From positions 104,089,111 to 104,153,110 of the forward strand of contig NC_089584.1 in NCBI RefSeq assembly GCF_019320115.1: a stretch of DNA of 64,000 nt, read 5' to 3'. Below the pieces are notes generated by a model, which made no database searches, was not told where the DNA came from, and saw nothing but the letters and a program-made list of their open reading frames with translations. This document shows positions 10,678-21,605 of the stretch, piece after piece; the first letter of the stretch is position 1, and every line of letters begins with the position of its first letter. The stretch comes from Miscanthus floridulus. Lineage: Eukaryota > Streptophyta > Magnoliopsida > Poales > Poaceae. Both the position numbers and the translations under genes were made by a program.

Positions 10678-10680
10678 GCG

Positions 10681-10716
10681 TCACGAGATTGCTTCCATTA
10701 GTTCTCACAGCAGAAA
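10681..10716. repeat. 36-bp direct repeat, downstream copy
   Basis: Second copy of the 36-bp repeat, lying between the UGT TATA box and the start codon, so probably within or at the edge of the 5' leader. Confidence 0.9.
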
Positions 10717-10775
10717 GGTAGTCACTGTCCGCCACTCCACTAGCCAACGCAACTACGCAAGCAATCCTGGGGAAA

Positions 10776-12215
10776 ATGGAGGCCGCCGCCGCCGCGACGG
10801 GGCTCGCCCAGAGACCGGTTGTGCTGTACCCGTCGCCGGGGATGGGCCACCTGGTCTCCATGATCGAGCTTGGCAAGATCCTCGGCGCGCGGGGACTGTC
10901 CGTCACGATCGTCGTCGTCGAGCCGCCTTACAACACGGGAGCCACGGGGCCTTTCCTCGCCGGCGTCTCCGCGGCCAACCCGTCCATCTCCTTCCACCGC
11001 CTGCCCAAGGTCGAGCGCCTCCCGCCCGTCAAGTCCAAGCACCACGAGGCGCTCACCTTCGAGCTCGTCCGCGTCTCCAACCCGCACCTCCGCGAGTTCC
11101 TGGCCGCCGCGTCCCCGGCCGTGCTCGTCGTCGACTTCTTCTGCAGCATCGCGCTGGACGTGGCGGAGGAGCTCCGTGTGCCCGCCTACTTCTTCTTCAC
11201 CTCGGGCGCCGAGGTGCTGGCCTTCTGTCTGTACCTCCCGGTGCTCCACGAGCGGACCACGGCGAGCTTCCAGGACATGGGGGAGGAGCTCGTGCACGTG
11301 CCGGGCATCCCGCCGTTCCCGGCGACGCACTCCATCCTGCCCATCATGGAGCGCGACGACGTGGCCTACGACGGCTTCCTAAAGGGTTTCAGAGACCTCT
11401 GCCGCTCCCAGGGCCTCATCGTCAACACGTTCCGCTTGCTGGAGCAGCGCGCCGTCGAGACCGTGGCCGCGGGCCACTGCACGCCCCCCGGCCTCCCGAC
11501 CCCGCCCATCTACTGCATCGGGCCGCTCATCAAGTCGGAGGAGGTGCTGGGCAAGGGCGGCGAGGAGTGCCTGGCGTGGCTGGACGCGCAGCCCAGGGCC
11601 AGCGTGGTGTTCCTCTGCTTCGGCAGCCTCGGCCGATTCAGCGCGGAGCAGATCAGGGAGGTGGCGGCCGGCCTGGAAGCCAGCGGGCAGCGGTTCCTGT
11701 GGGTGGTGCGGGCCCCGCCCAGCGACGACTCGGCGAAGAAGTTCGAGAAGCCGCCGGAGCCGGACCTGGACGCGCTCCTCCCGGAGGGGTTCCTGGCCCG
11801 GACCAAGGACAGGGGCCTCGTCGTCAAGTCGTGGGCGCCGCAGCGGGACGTGCTGGCGCACGCGTCCGTGGGCGGCTTCGTGACGCACTGCGGCTGGAAC
11901 TCGGTCCTGGAGGCGGTGATGGCGGGCGTGCCGATGCTGGCGTGGCCGCTCTACGCGGAGCAGCGGCTCAACCGGGTGTTCCTGGAGAAGGATATGCAGC
12001 TGGCCGTGGCTGTGGAAGGGTACGACAGCGACACGGGCCTCGTGGCGGCCGAGGAAGTTGCTGCCAAGGTGCGATGGCTCATGGACTCCGATGGCGGGAG
12101 GAGGCTCCGGGAGCGCACGGTGGAGGCCATGCGGCAGGCCAAGGACGCGCTGCGCGAGGGCGGTGAGTCGGAGGCCACGCTGGCCGGGCTGGTGGACGAG
12201 TGGAAACGCACTTGA
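10776..12215 (+). CDS. Family 1 UDP-glycosyltransferase (UGT88-like)
   Basis: A 479-residue intronless frame of normal length for plant GT1 enzymes, which move glucose or another sugar from UDP-sugar to small acceptors such as flavonoids or phenolics in the cytosol. PSPGMGHL holds the catalytic His25; Asp120 (VVDFFC) is the likely partner Asp. The PSPG signature box is complete at residues 353-396, starting [10 protein letters not shown], with HCGWNS at 371-376 and ending in Gln396, which usually favours UDP-glucose. The overall sequence recalls the UGT88 group; the acceptor cannot be read from sequence. The start is supported by a TATA box about 100 bp upstream and the lack of an upstream in-frame homologous extension. 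Codon use is very GC-rich, as in many grass genes. No defects are seen; this is the only clearly intact host gene here. Confidence 0.95.
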   Translation: MEAAAAATGLAQRPVVLYPSPGMGHLVSMIELGKILGARGLSVTIVVVEPPYNTGATGPFLAGVSAANPSISFHRLPKVERLPPVKSKHHEALTFELVRVSNPHLREFLAAASPAVLVVDFFCSIALDVAEELRVPAYFFFTSGAEVLAFCLYLPVLHERTTASFQDMGEELVHVPGIPPFPATHSILPIMERDDVAYDGFLKGFRDLCRSQGLIVNTFRLLEQRAVETVAAGHCTPPGLPTPPIYCIGPLIKSEEVLGKGGEECLAWLDAQPRASVVFLCFGSLGRFSAEQIREVAAGLEASGQRFLWVVRAPPSDDSAKKFEKPPEPDLDALLPEGFLARTKDRGLVVKSWAPQRDVLAHASVGGFVTHCGWNSVLEAVMAGVPMLAWPLYAEQRLNRVFLEKDMQLAVAVEGYDSDTGLVAAEEVAAKVRWLMDSDGGRRLRERTVEAMRQAKDALREGGESEATLAGLVDEWKRT

Positions 12216-12250
12216 CGTGGTGGATTATGGAGTAGGTTGGTTGTTGGAAG

Positions 12251-12436
12251 CAGCGGCGGATCCAAAGGGGGGGAGGGGGGGAGGGGGGGGGGCTAGGGGG
12301 GTTCCAGCCCCCTCTAATTTCTTGATTTCAAGCCTAATCACTGTAGCAAAAGCTTGATTTCACCATTAAATTTTTATGCAAATCAACATCTTCATTATTT
12401 TAGCCCCCCTTATCCCGCATCGTGCATCCGCCACTG
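12251..12436. mobile_element. hAT MITE in UGT 3' flank
   Basis: A 186-bp element flanked by a perfect 8-bp target duplication GTTGGAAG (12243-12250 and 12437-12444), typical of hAT transposons. The ends are inverted repeats CAGCGGCGGATCCA and, reversed, CAGTGGCGGATGCA. A G-rich tract lies just inside the left end. The TIR matches the larger hAT element at 47275-49131. It lies 36 bp after the UGT stop codon, so probably in the 3' UTR. Confidence 0.92.
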
Positions 12437-12444
12437 GTTGGAAG

Positions 12445-12842
12445 GGACGGACGTTGGCGCACACTTGTCCTTGCCAGCCGCCAGTTGGTCATCATCTATG
12501 GGACTGCCGGGCTCCCGGGCTGGGTGCCCTATAACGCGTGTTTTGGAAATTGGGTAAAACATTGTAGCAGCATTTTTGTTTTTTAAAAAGTACTAGCAAA
12601 TATAATTTGTTACATGACGTCCGTGAATCCAATAATAATAAAGCTAGCTATTTTTTATTGAATTTAATACTTTAATTAGGTCTAACCTTAAATCATTTAA
12701 TCTAATACTCGTAATAATGACAGTGCAAGATCGCCCTTGCCTATATATGCAGGTGTACTCTATTGTTCTTTTGGTGCAATACCTTTGCTTTCACTCCCGA
12801 TTCTTAGGGGTGCAATACCTTTGCTTTCACTCCCAATTCATA
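12445..12842. other. UGT downstream DNA, no gene seen
   Basis: AT-rich flank without a supported gene. A 21-bp phrase containing AATACCTTTGCTTTCACTCC occurs twice in a row near 12778-12835. Confidence 0.5.
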
Positions 12843-13045
12843 GGACGTCTCCAACAGGAGACCTATTACGGAACCCAAATTCAAAATGGGTCTCCAACAC
12901 AATATATATAGGCTCCAACAGAGTATCTATATGGAAAACCCATTTTAGGTGTCAGGAGAGGCATAACCTAAATATAGATATCCTCTCTCCTGGAGACCCA
13001 TTTGTAGAAATGGTTGTCTTTTAGGTCTTGTTGTTGGAGAAGACC
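12843..13045. mobile_element. Probable MITE
   Basis: Left end GGACGTCTCCAACAGGAGAC pairs imperfectly with the reverse of the right end (GTTGTTGGAGAAGACC). Internal phrases (GTCTCCAACA, GGCTCCAACAG) repeat the same motif. No clear target duplication, so class and exact limits are uncertain. Confidence 0.5.
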
Positions 13046-13464
13046 AAAAATAGGTATTGAACCATTTGCTTGTAGCGCTACCCAAAAGACGAAAATGAGT
13101 CTTGTATTTTAGGTCGCGGTTGGGGAGACCGTCTTATGGTTCTGAGTCTAAAATGGGCTGCAAGATAGGAGTATGGTGCGTTCGATGTAATTCAGCACGT
13201 GAATCAGAGACGGCTGATAAGAACTGGCGACGTGGCACCATGAACAGCCTGAGCTTGGTCCTGAATTCGTTAAATAGAGATTTATTTATACGGAACGTAA
13301 ACAGGAATCATTCAGTGAGTGCAAAGTTGCGAGCTGCATTGATTTCTGAAAGTCGTAGAAAATTAATTGCACAATGAAATGCAGTTGGATTAATCCTCCT
13401 ATTCCTATGCACACTTTAGATAAAGTTTTTAGATGTGGAATTGCAAGGTAGACCTTATATTATA
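13046..13464. other. No gene seen
   Basis: Short spurious frames only; a second GGTTGGGGAGACC phrase near 13118 may be part of the preceding MITE. Confidence 0.4.
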
Positions 13465-14508
13465 GGGTTAAGTTCAATTTACACCCTCCAACTTGCAGCA
13501 AAGTTCGGATTTCAACCTCAAACTTTAAAACCGGACAACTTTGGCCCTCCAACTCTCGAAAAAGTTCAACTTTCAACCTTCTGAGCGGTTTTGCGGGTGA
13601 ACAGTAACTTTTGATATTTTCAGATGCGCCGAAATTTTATATTATTTTTTCGAGCATCTTAACGTCCTCAAATGAAAAAACTCAAAACTACAAAGTTGTA
13701 GATCTCATCGAGGTCTACAATTTCCATAAAAAAAATTATCTTCATCCGACATCGTATTGAAGGGTTTTCTATTTTTTGAAATTTGAGTCTCATCACACGA
13801 TAAAATATGGTGCTGAAATTTTATATTATTTTTTCAAGCATCTTACTGTCCTCAAATGAAAAAACTCAAAACTACAAAGTTGTAGATATCATCGAGGTCT
13901 ATAATTTACATATAAAAATTATCTTCATCCGATATCGTATTGAAGGGTTTTCTATTTTTTGAAATTTGAGTCTCATCACGCGTGAAACAATTTTGTCGCG
14001 TGATAAGACTCAAATTTAAAAAAATAGAAAACCCTCCAATACGATGTCGGATGAAGATAATTTTTATATGTAAATTGTAGACCTCGATGAGATCTACAAC
14101 TTTGTAGTTTTGAGTTTTTTTATTTGAGGACAGTAAGATGCTCGAAAAAATAATATAAAATTTCAGCACCATATTTTATCGCGTGATGAGACTCAAATTT
14201 CAAAAAATAGAAAACTATTCAATACGATGTCGGATGAAGATAATTTTTATATGTGTAGACCTCGATGATATCTACAACTTTGTAGTTTTGAGTTTTTTCA
14301 TTTGAGGACGTTAAGATGCTCGAAAAAATAATATAAAATTTCGGCGCTCCCGAAAATATCAAAAGTTACTGTTTACCCATAAAACCGCCCAGAAGGTTGA
14401 AAGTTGAACTTTTTCGAGAGTTGGAGGGCCAAAGTTGTCCGGTTTTGAAGTTCGAGGTTGAAATCCGAACTTTGCTGCAAGTTGAAGGGTGTAAATTGGA
14501 CTTAACCC
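13465..14508. mobile_element. Mutator-type foldback element, 1,044 bp
   Basis: Flanked by a perfect 9-bp direct repeat TATATTATA (13456-13464 and 14509-14517). The ends are long inverted repeats starting GGGTTAAGTTCAATTTACAC and ending, reversed, with the same phrase with few changes. Almost the whole element folds back on itself. Each arm also contains two direct copies of a unit of about 175 bp (holding TACAAAGTTGTAGAT and TTATCTTCATCCGA), so the unit appears four times, two in each orientation. No coding capacity. The 9-bp duplication points to Mutator superfamily transposition. Confidence 0.9.
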
Positions 14509-14612
14509 TATATTATATGGATGCTCTGGGTGGTAAGCAATACACATACCAATAATAAATGGATAAGTACCCTCTTAATGAAGTTGTGTTGAGCACGTTG
14601 GTGGAAAAAATA

Positions 14613-15722
14613 AGGACGTGGCTAGCGCCCGGACGTCCGGACGCCTGAGCCGCTGCCGCCCGTCTCGTGTCCCGCACCTACCCATCCATGTCAAGCCCGT
14701 TGCGTCCACCCACAAGCACGTGAGGCTCGCTTGCCCCAGTGGGGACCGCCTCCGTCTTCCCGCGCCTGACACCGAGGTGAGACAGCTGAAAGGCGAGGAG
14801 GGAGATGCAACACTCGATCTAATTTTGAAACATCCAGATACAATAATTATAACATACGTCTAAAAACAAATAAAACATGCGTCTGAAACACTTGAAAAAA
14901 CACCTGAAAAACACTTGAAACCATTGTAAACATGCGCAACATCCAGATAAAACATTTGCATCATATGTGTGAAAACATATGCAATATCCAGATAAACACA
15001 CTTGCAACATATGTCGGAAAAAAACATATGAAACATTGAGAATATGAGCTTGCAACATACGTGTACAACCATTGCAACATGTGCAATATCTCGATCTACT
15101 TTTGCACAATGAAACACTTGCAACATACCGCTGAAACACTTGAAACAGAAGCTTGCATCATGCGTTTTTTACCCTTCTTCCATACGACGCAGCGCAGAGC
15201 GGGGGACAGACGGTTCCGGACATCCGGTAGCCGAGGATGGTGGCGCGGCCTGGTAGCGGCCAGGTGCGCCTGCGCCTGGCCTGCGATGCCCCCCCTCTCC
15301 TGACCCCCTGGCCTGGGTGCGACGAAGGATGGAGCACGGGGCACGCCGTTGCACTTGCGGAGCACACGCATGTAGCTTGGAGGCAGAGGGTGAGGCGCCG
15401 ACGACCGGGTCCAGCGGCAGCTGCAGTTGGTGGGACAATTGGCATCGTACCTCACGTGGAGGATTCCTCATCTCTACGAGAGATAGAGGTGCCGTGGGGA
15501 TGGGGGGCGCCGTAGAGGATGGCAGCAGCGGCACGCCGGAGTGGGCGGCGGCGCAAGATGGAGATGGCAACGCGGCGGATTGGGACGGTCGGACGGCCGT
15601 ACAATGCCGTGAAGACGCAACACACGGGCATGGAGTGGGGGAGACGAGCTTTCTGTGGGGATTTTTTTTCAGGGAGCAGCGTATGCGGTAGTGAGTGGAG
15701 CGAGGCGTCCGGCCTTCCGTAA
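14613..15722. mobile_element. Probable DNA transposon with AACATxxxG repeats
   Basis: An inverted GC-rich motif bounds the region: CGGACGTCCGGACGCCT near 14631 and AGGCGTCCGGCCTTCCG near 15703. Inside, 14830-15160 carries many loose repeats of CTTGCAACAT, GAAACACTTG and ATCCAGATA, as in the subterminal zones of grass Mutator or CACTA elements. No target duplication is clear and no transposase is seen. Class and limits are tentative. GC-rich DNA at 15190-15700 has overlapping frames in both strands but no recognised domain. Confidence 0.45.
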
Positions 15723-15911
15723 TTTATTCTTGATGGTAGCATTATGGAAAAAATAAATGCGTATTCATGCTATTATTTGGGTACCTACGCTAAATAGTAA
15801 ATAAAGCAAAAACGTTCACTTCTTAATTTATTCTTGACACCCTAGAGAATCCATAGCGAGCTTGAACCATAGGCAACGAGGATACACAATGCCTGTCATT
15901 AGGAGGGATAC

Positions 15912-16605
15912 CTAATGCCTGTCACTAGGAGCAAAGCCTCTGATGTTGATCCTATCTGGTGAGGCTGAACGAAGTTTGACAAGCGAAGCGTAGAATCCAT
16001 CTTTGATGTTGATCAGTGCCTCATGTCTTCCTTTCTCCACTATCATGCCATCTTTGAGAACTGCAATGACATCAGCGCCTTTGATTGTCGATAGACGGTG
16101 CGCCACCATAACCGTGGTCCTGCCAACCATCACATGATCCAAGGCATCCTGCACAGTGCGCTCAGACTCAGTATCCAGGGCGCTTGTTGCCTCATCAAGC
16201 AGCAGTATCTTGGGATCTTTCAGTATAGCCCTTGCGATGGCTACCCGCTGCTTCTGGCCGCCAGATAGCTGCACCCCTCACCCCTCTTTCCCCAACGCTG
16301 GTGTTATATCCCTGGGGAAGGCTTGAGATGAACTCATGTGCATCGGCTAGCTTTGCCACCTTGATGAGCTCCTCTTCCATGACTTCCCCGTGCTTCCCGT
16401 AGGCTATGTTGGCACGGATTGTGTCATTGAATAGCATAGGCTCTTGGCTCACCAGTCCCATCTGATCCCTCAGCCAATTTATCTTTAATTTCTTAATATC
16501 CATTCCATCCAGTGAGATGGTACCTGAATCAGGTCTATAGAATTGCTCTAGCAGAGCGATTACTGTTGACATGCCGCTGCCACTCTCCCCAACAAGGGCA
16601 ACAGT
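15912..16605 (-). pseudogene. ABCB exon 12 (NBD2 to stop; dead Walker A, frameshift)
   Basis: Starts with [14 protein letters not shown]: the Walker A Lys is Met (ATG at 16572-16570). After GERGV a 7-bp tandem copy of CACCCCT (plus strand, 16272-16285) shifts the frame; LSGGQKQR, the DEATSALD Walker B and VAHRLSTI follow in the new frame to a stop at 15912. The two defects together remove NBD2 function. Confidence 0.9.
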
Positions 16606-16716
16606 CTGCATGGAACCATAATGTGAGTAAGACATTATTGAAACCATAATGTGAGTAAGACATTATTATATTATCATAGAAATTACGATATTGCAGAGGG
16701 ATATAAATAGGCTAAC

Positions 16717-16980
16717 CTTTCCAGAGGGACTATGCAGTGTAAAATCGCTGAAGATTTGATCATCAGGGCGGGTTGGATACTTGAAGCTGACATGTCGGAA
16801 ATCGATGTCACCCTTGACCTCTTCTAATATCAAACCTTCGTCGCTACCTGAGTCAATTTTCGACTTACAGTCTAACAAAGCAAATATGGATATAGTTGAC
16901 TCCCTGGCCCTTTTGGAATCAGAAGCCAGTGCACTTGTTTCAGATATTCCGACTGTTGACAACATCAATGCTAAGAAAAC
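16717..16980 (-). pseudogene. ABCB exon 11
   Basis: 264 nt coding VFLALMLSTVGISETSALAS and up to the start of NBD2 (FRHVSFKYPTRPDDQIFSDF). Acceptor TTGCAG, donor GTTAGC, phase 0 both ends. Confidence 0.87.
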
Positions 16981-17029
16981 CTGCAAGACAGAACCACATG
17001 AGTTAATTTATTAAAGTACAAATTACCAA

Positions 17030-17890
17030 AATTATTATGTCATTCTCATTTGGATCGCCAAACTATGAAATTGTATATCTATCCCCCTAAACTATTTAAG
17101 TACTTCAGTCCTGGTCTAAAGCAACCACACTGCTTCATCGTGGAACCGATATATGGGTCCATAACTCATTATTACAGGGTGATCCCTAAACTATCATGAG
17201 ATTCTCACCTAGATCCCCAATCTGTGAAATTGCATATCTGGCTGGGTCCCTATAATCTATTAAATTACTCCAATATAATCTCGGTCCAAAGCATCCACTT
17301 GTCTTCTCCATCGATTAAGGGACACACTCGCCTTGCTCCGCTCCATCAGCCACCACGCTGCAGCTACAAGGAGCTCGGTGTCACGTCCAGATGCATCAAG
17401 GCTATTATGCAACATCTCTAGGGACATTCTGGACAACTTCACGATGACGAGGAGCAATTGGCCCCTGTCCAGCCATGCTTGCAGGTAGCATCAAGAAGTC
17501 CTTGCTAGACAAGATGAGAAGAAGACACAAGATCAAGAATGAGCAAAGGCTCAGAAGCCTATCCCCGCAAGCCGAGCTTTGATGAATGGAACGTGAAGGG
17601 ATTGCTTTTGGATCGGGATTGGGTATTTGAATAGATTAGGAACCTTTATATGTTCATAGCATAGGGACTTAGACAAAAATCACAAAATAGTTTAGGGACC
17701 GCCTGCGTAATTATGACCAACGGATCCACAATTGGTCCACCCTAAAATGCCACGTTAGCTAATGGATTGTGGCATGGCTGCTTTGGATCGCAATTGGGGT
17801 ACTTAAATAGTTAAGAGACCAAGATATGCAGTTTCATAATTTGGAGACCTAAATCAGAATGGTGTAATAGTTTAGGGACTACCAGCATTT
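17030..17890. mobile_element. Inverted-repeat element where exon 10 should lie
   Basis: Stretches at 17040-17130 and 17174-17305 are imperfect direct copies (CTAAACTAT..., GAAATTG[CT]ATATCT), and both pair inverted with 17780-17890. The layout resembles a Mutator- or CACTA-like non-autonomous element. The expected ABCB exon of about 88 codons (TMD2 middle) is not found anywhere between exon 9 and exon 11. Exact ends and target duplication were not resolved. Confidence 0.6.
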
Positions 17891-18205
17891 GTTAATATTT
17901 TATAACAAGGAGTGAAATTCTAATCTAAGGGTAAAAAACACTGTTCTCCTGCGTGTTCGAGAAAAAAAAGGTAAAAATACTTTTTAAATAATGCATTTTT
18001 ACCTTGAAAACAGCACTAAAAGTAGATTTTTCAAACAGTTTAACATGGAGGATGCATATGTATTCTAAAAGTCAACCATACATCATAAACTTTATAAATA
18101 AGACCAAGCTTTCCCTTGATAATTAGAAAATGAATGCATATGTATCGTTCAGTAATTGTTTCCAAAAGTATATTCTTAAAAACACCCAGATTCAATAATT
18201 ACTAC

Positions 18206-18434
18206 CTTGGCATCTTCACTGAACCCTTTCAAGAATCTTATTTGTGCATAACCTTGAAGACCCACCAGTGGAATTACACAGATAATGATTAAACAGAGCT
18301 TCCAATCTGCTATCATAACAATGACAAATCCTGTTAGAAGTGTCGAAGTGACCTCAGCTGCCAAGGCCAAGCTATCACCTACTAGACGTCGAACGTTCAA
18401 AGCATCAACTGATAACCTTGTACCTAGTGCTCCA
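18206..18434 (-). pseudogene. ABCB exon 9
   Basis: 229 nt coding GALGTRLSVDALNVRRLVGD and TM helices to GFSEDAK. Acceptor TTACAG, donor GTAGTA. Frame intact. Confidence 0.87.
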
Positions 18435-18533
18435 CTGTAAGATGTAATTGACCATCAGTACCCATGTCTAAACCCTCATAATCATAAGTCCTGTGGAAAC
18501 AAAAAAATAACGAACAGTGGGATGGAAACCAAC

Positions 18534-19164
18534 CTGGAATTTTTTGGGTTGTCAAACCAAGCTACATCTTGGTGCACAATGCTCTGAAATGACAAGGCAC
18601 GAACACGCTCGATCAACTTCCCTCCAGCTATTCCAAATAAGAAATACTCCACTAGTATTGATATTATTGACACGATACCCAGCACAATACAGATCAATCC
18701 CCAAAAGTGAGAATCATTTTTTAGTTTGTCTGCCGGCTCAAAGAAAGTTATGATAGCATTTGAAATTTTTACACCAGAAACTGGTAAAAGCATTCCATGA
18801 ATTGCTGCAGCAAGTGACCCCAACAAAATAACTGGTAGCTCTGGCTTGTTTAGATTAGCTAGGCATCCAAGAGGAGATTGCTTTGGGACCTCACTGTCAC
18901 CAGCCTTGTCTTTCTCGTTATCATTTGTATCATTGACTTCGTACAATTCAACTACTGAGCCGGGCAAGCCAAAAGGCAAAGTGAAAGAGTGTCGGCTACT
19001 GTTCCCTGCAGAATTTATGCCTATCAATTCCGACGATGTGAGGCTTCTACTTTTGTCAGATATGTGGCGATCTAATTTCTGTTCTGCTTCTTTTGGGCTT
19101 TCTTGTATCCGAATAAGTTGAGAATAAGCGCCGTCCAGGTTCATTAGTAATTCATCATGGGCAC
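18534..19164 (-). pseudogene. ABCB exon 8 (linker and TMD2 start)
   Basis: 631 nt coding AHDELLMNLDGAYSQLIRIQ, the acidic linker (YEVNDTNDNEKDKAGDSE) and the first TMD2 helices to VAWFDNPKNS. The chosen acceptor is ACACAG at 19165-19170, which restores EQGAHDELL across the junction; an earlier AG is out of family register. Confidence 0.85.
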
Positions 19165-19258
19165 CTGTGTATCCATGCCTGCAAAAATATGATCAATCAA
19201 GTTAAACATGTCAAGCATGTAATGAATGGACATAAACTTAAGGGAAAGGGGTCCTAAC

Positions 19259-19533
19259 CTTGTTCGATAATTTTGCCTTGTTGAACGACTGAGATGCAGT
19301 CAGCATTCCTTACAGTACTCAAACGATGTGCAACCCACAAGGGTTGTTCTGCCCACCATGATCGTATTCAGTGCCTCCTGAACGATTCGCTCTGATTCCA
19401 CATCCAGTGCACTGGTAGCCTCATCTAACAAAAGGATTTTGGGGTTTGTAATGATTGCTCGGGCAATAGCAATCCTTTGTTTTTGCCCCCCAGAGAGCTG
19501 AGCACCACACTGACCAACCAACGTGTCATAGTC
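19259..19533 (-). pseudogene. ABCB exon 7 (NBD1 signature, Walker B; frameshift)
   Basis: Codes LSGGQKQR signature and [12 protein letters not shown]alker B, then breaks: one extra base in the CCC at 19334-19336 (plus strand) shifts the frame after GRTTLV, so the H-loop VAHRLSTV is read only in the next frame. A 24-nt G run (19543-19566, C on the gene strand) serves as the pyrimidine tract of the acceptor. Confidence 0.87.
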
Positions 19534-19642
19534 CTGGTATGAGGGGGGGGGGGGGGGGGGGGGGGGAAGGAAAATGTCAGCACTTTGGTCAGACAGAAGA
19601 TGTAGAATATAGAAGTTGATTTGTTGGGTTTTTTTCACATAC

Positions 19643-20171
19643 ATTAGGCAATTTATCAATGAAATTTGCTGCAATAGCAAGCTCAGCTGCTCTTTTAATC
19701 TCTTCGATTGTCGCGTCCTCTTTTCCATATGCGATGTTATCTTTGATTGAAGTCATTAAGAGCAACGGCTCTTGACTAACAAGACCAATCTTCCCTCTTA
19801 TCCAACCAAGCTGTAAACTCTTGATGTTAATCCCATCGATCAAGACCTCACCGGCCTGTGGATCATAGAATCTTTCTACAAGACTGATCACAGTTGACTT
19901 GCCACTTCCACTCTCCCCAACTATTGTCATTGTGGTGCCGCCCGGAACATGTAATGTGAATCCATCGAATATCAGTTGTTCTGGCCTGGCTGGGTAGCTA
20001 AAATACACGTCCTTGAGGTCAACGTCACCCCTCATGTCCTCTAACTGCTTACCACTAGTTGTGTCATCTGGGTCAATCTCAGGTTTCCTCTTAATTGTTG
20101 TGAACAATCTGTAAGCCGCAGACTGTCCTGCTGCAAAGGCTGCAATGCAGGGGGTTGCTTGTCCTAATGAC
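19643..20171 (-). pseudogene. ABCB exon 6 (NBD1 Walker A and Q-loop)
   Basis: 529 nt. Codes the linker to NBD1 and GESGSGKST (intact Walker A), then VSQEPLLL (Q-loop). Ends LPN at donor GTATGT. Frame intact. Confidence 0.88.
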
Positions 20172-20277
20172 CTGACACAAACAACTTGAGATCAATCGAT
20201 ACAGTCAACTATGCTGCGGTGAGCATCAGAATATAATAAAATGTACATTTTCCATGTGTTAATGAAGAGAGACTCAC

Positions 20278-20516
20278 AATGCCCCAATCATGACAGCAAA
20301 CAAGATGCTAATGATGTCTCCTCCTGAGTATCCTTTGCTAAGAATCAACTTTCCACCATACCATATTGCTAAACCATAGCTAGCAAAGAATATGAAGAAA
20401 ACGGAACCCCTGCCAATGCCATTTGTAATTCCTTCCTGGACAGCAGCCTTGTATGCCTTGTGTATGAACTTATTGTACAACGCAATGGCCTGCCTCTCAC
20501 CGTTAAATGAGACAAC
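20278..20516 (-). pseudogene. ABCB exon 5
   Basis: 239 nt coding VVSFNGERQAIALYNKFIHK through the last helices of TMD1 (GGDIISILFAVMIGA). Acceptor CACAG, donor GTGAGT. Frame intact. Confidence 0.88.
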
Positions 20517-20608
20517 CTGTGTATCCATAGGAAACACAGTGAGATGTAGAGATCTCTCTGATACTAGCATTATGCAAATTGCTGGATCGCTGAGTGCACT
20601 GAACTTAC

Positions 20609-20830
20609 TGTTTTTATGGCCCCAATTGTCTGTTCGACAACATTGCTTGCATCGCTGTATGATGTTTGCCCCTTACTAGATAGTTTGGACAACATTTTTG
20701 AGACAACCCCGCCAGCGACGACAACTGGAGGTATGCATGACAACATCACAAAAGATAGAAGCCAACCTTTCACGATAGCGACGACGAAACCACCAATGAA
20801 GTTAGCAGTAAGTTGTAGAAACTTGCCAAC
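20609..20830 (-). pseudogene. ABCB exon 4
   Basis: 222 nt, 74 codons, phase 0 at both ends; codes VGKFLQLTANFIGGFVVAIV and the loop KLSSKGQTSYSDASNVVEQ. Acceptor CTACAG, donor GTAAGT. Frame intact. Confidence 0.88.
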
Positions 20831-21172
20831 CTGTAGGATTTTGTACTAGTCAAATTATGCAGATCTTCTGATACAAGCTGCCGATAAAATAAAATAGACC
20901 TGACCAGGGCTGTGGGGTATTGTGTGTGAGAGAGAGAGGTTGTGGTTGGGGGTACGGGGCTCAGGTCTCTCGTAAGGCCCTGGGTTTTGCCTTAAGTAGG
21001 CGCCTTGCTTAGGACCTGTGTTGGACAGGAGTTTCAATGACTCATAGAGTTCACCGCTCTAATCGGTCTACCGCAAGAACCAAGAAGCTTGGCCAAGTGG
21101 GCGGTAATAATGGACATTTTTTTTTTTATCGTGCAGTCGTGCTCTTCATTTTACTTGTTGCAGAGCTATTAC

Positions 21173-21348
21173 CTTCTCACCAATAGCATCCTGAACTATC
21201 ACGGTATCTCCAGACATCCTTGAAACCACTTGTCCAGTTGTCATTTCTACATCAAAGAATGCTATATCTTGTTTCAGGACAGATTTGAGGTACAGAGATC
21301 GAATGCGTGTTGCCTGCCTTTCTCCTGTCATTGTCCAGCATGACACCT
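21173..21348 (-). pseudogene. ABCB exon 3, first copy
   Basis: Codes the TM2 to cytosolic-loop part with [19 protein letters not shown] and ends VQDAIGEK at a GTAATA donor. Canonical acceptor GTGCAG. Frame intact. Confidence 0.88.
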
Positions 21349-21605
21349 CTGCACAAACAACACAATGGCTTCAATTCTTAGACTGATACGAGCACCATAT
21401 GCCTTAAACAACAGTAATAGAACTTGTTTCAGTTTGTCCAGTATCAGATTGTCGGATATCACGAACTGCTGGACACTTGAGCTTGTTTTACTTAAAAGCT
21501 ATTATATCATCATCTTGTCATCATGAACAACTAGCGGCAGCAGTATCAGTTTGTGTTGCAAATGTATATGAACACTGAAAAGGTTAAAAGCCTATCCATA
21601 CTTAC

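Noticed and set aside
10740..11888. Long minus-strand frames under the UGT
   Set aside because: Shadow of GC-rich codons; the plus frame has a full PSPG box.
10541..12166. 541-codon plus frame overlapping the UGT
   Set aside because: Out of frame with the UGT motifs and Arg/Gly/Ala/Pro-rich as expected from frame-shifted GC-rich coding DNA.
14601..15755. TGGAAAAAATAA on both sides of the 14.6-15.7 kb repeat as target duplication
   Set aside because: It matches at 14603 and 15745 but the sequences just inside do not pair as TIRs, and A-rich strings are common; left undecided.
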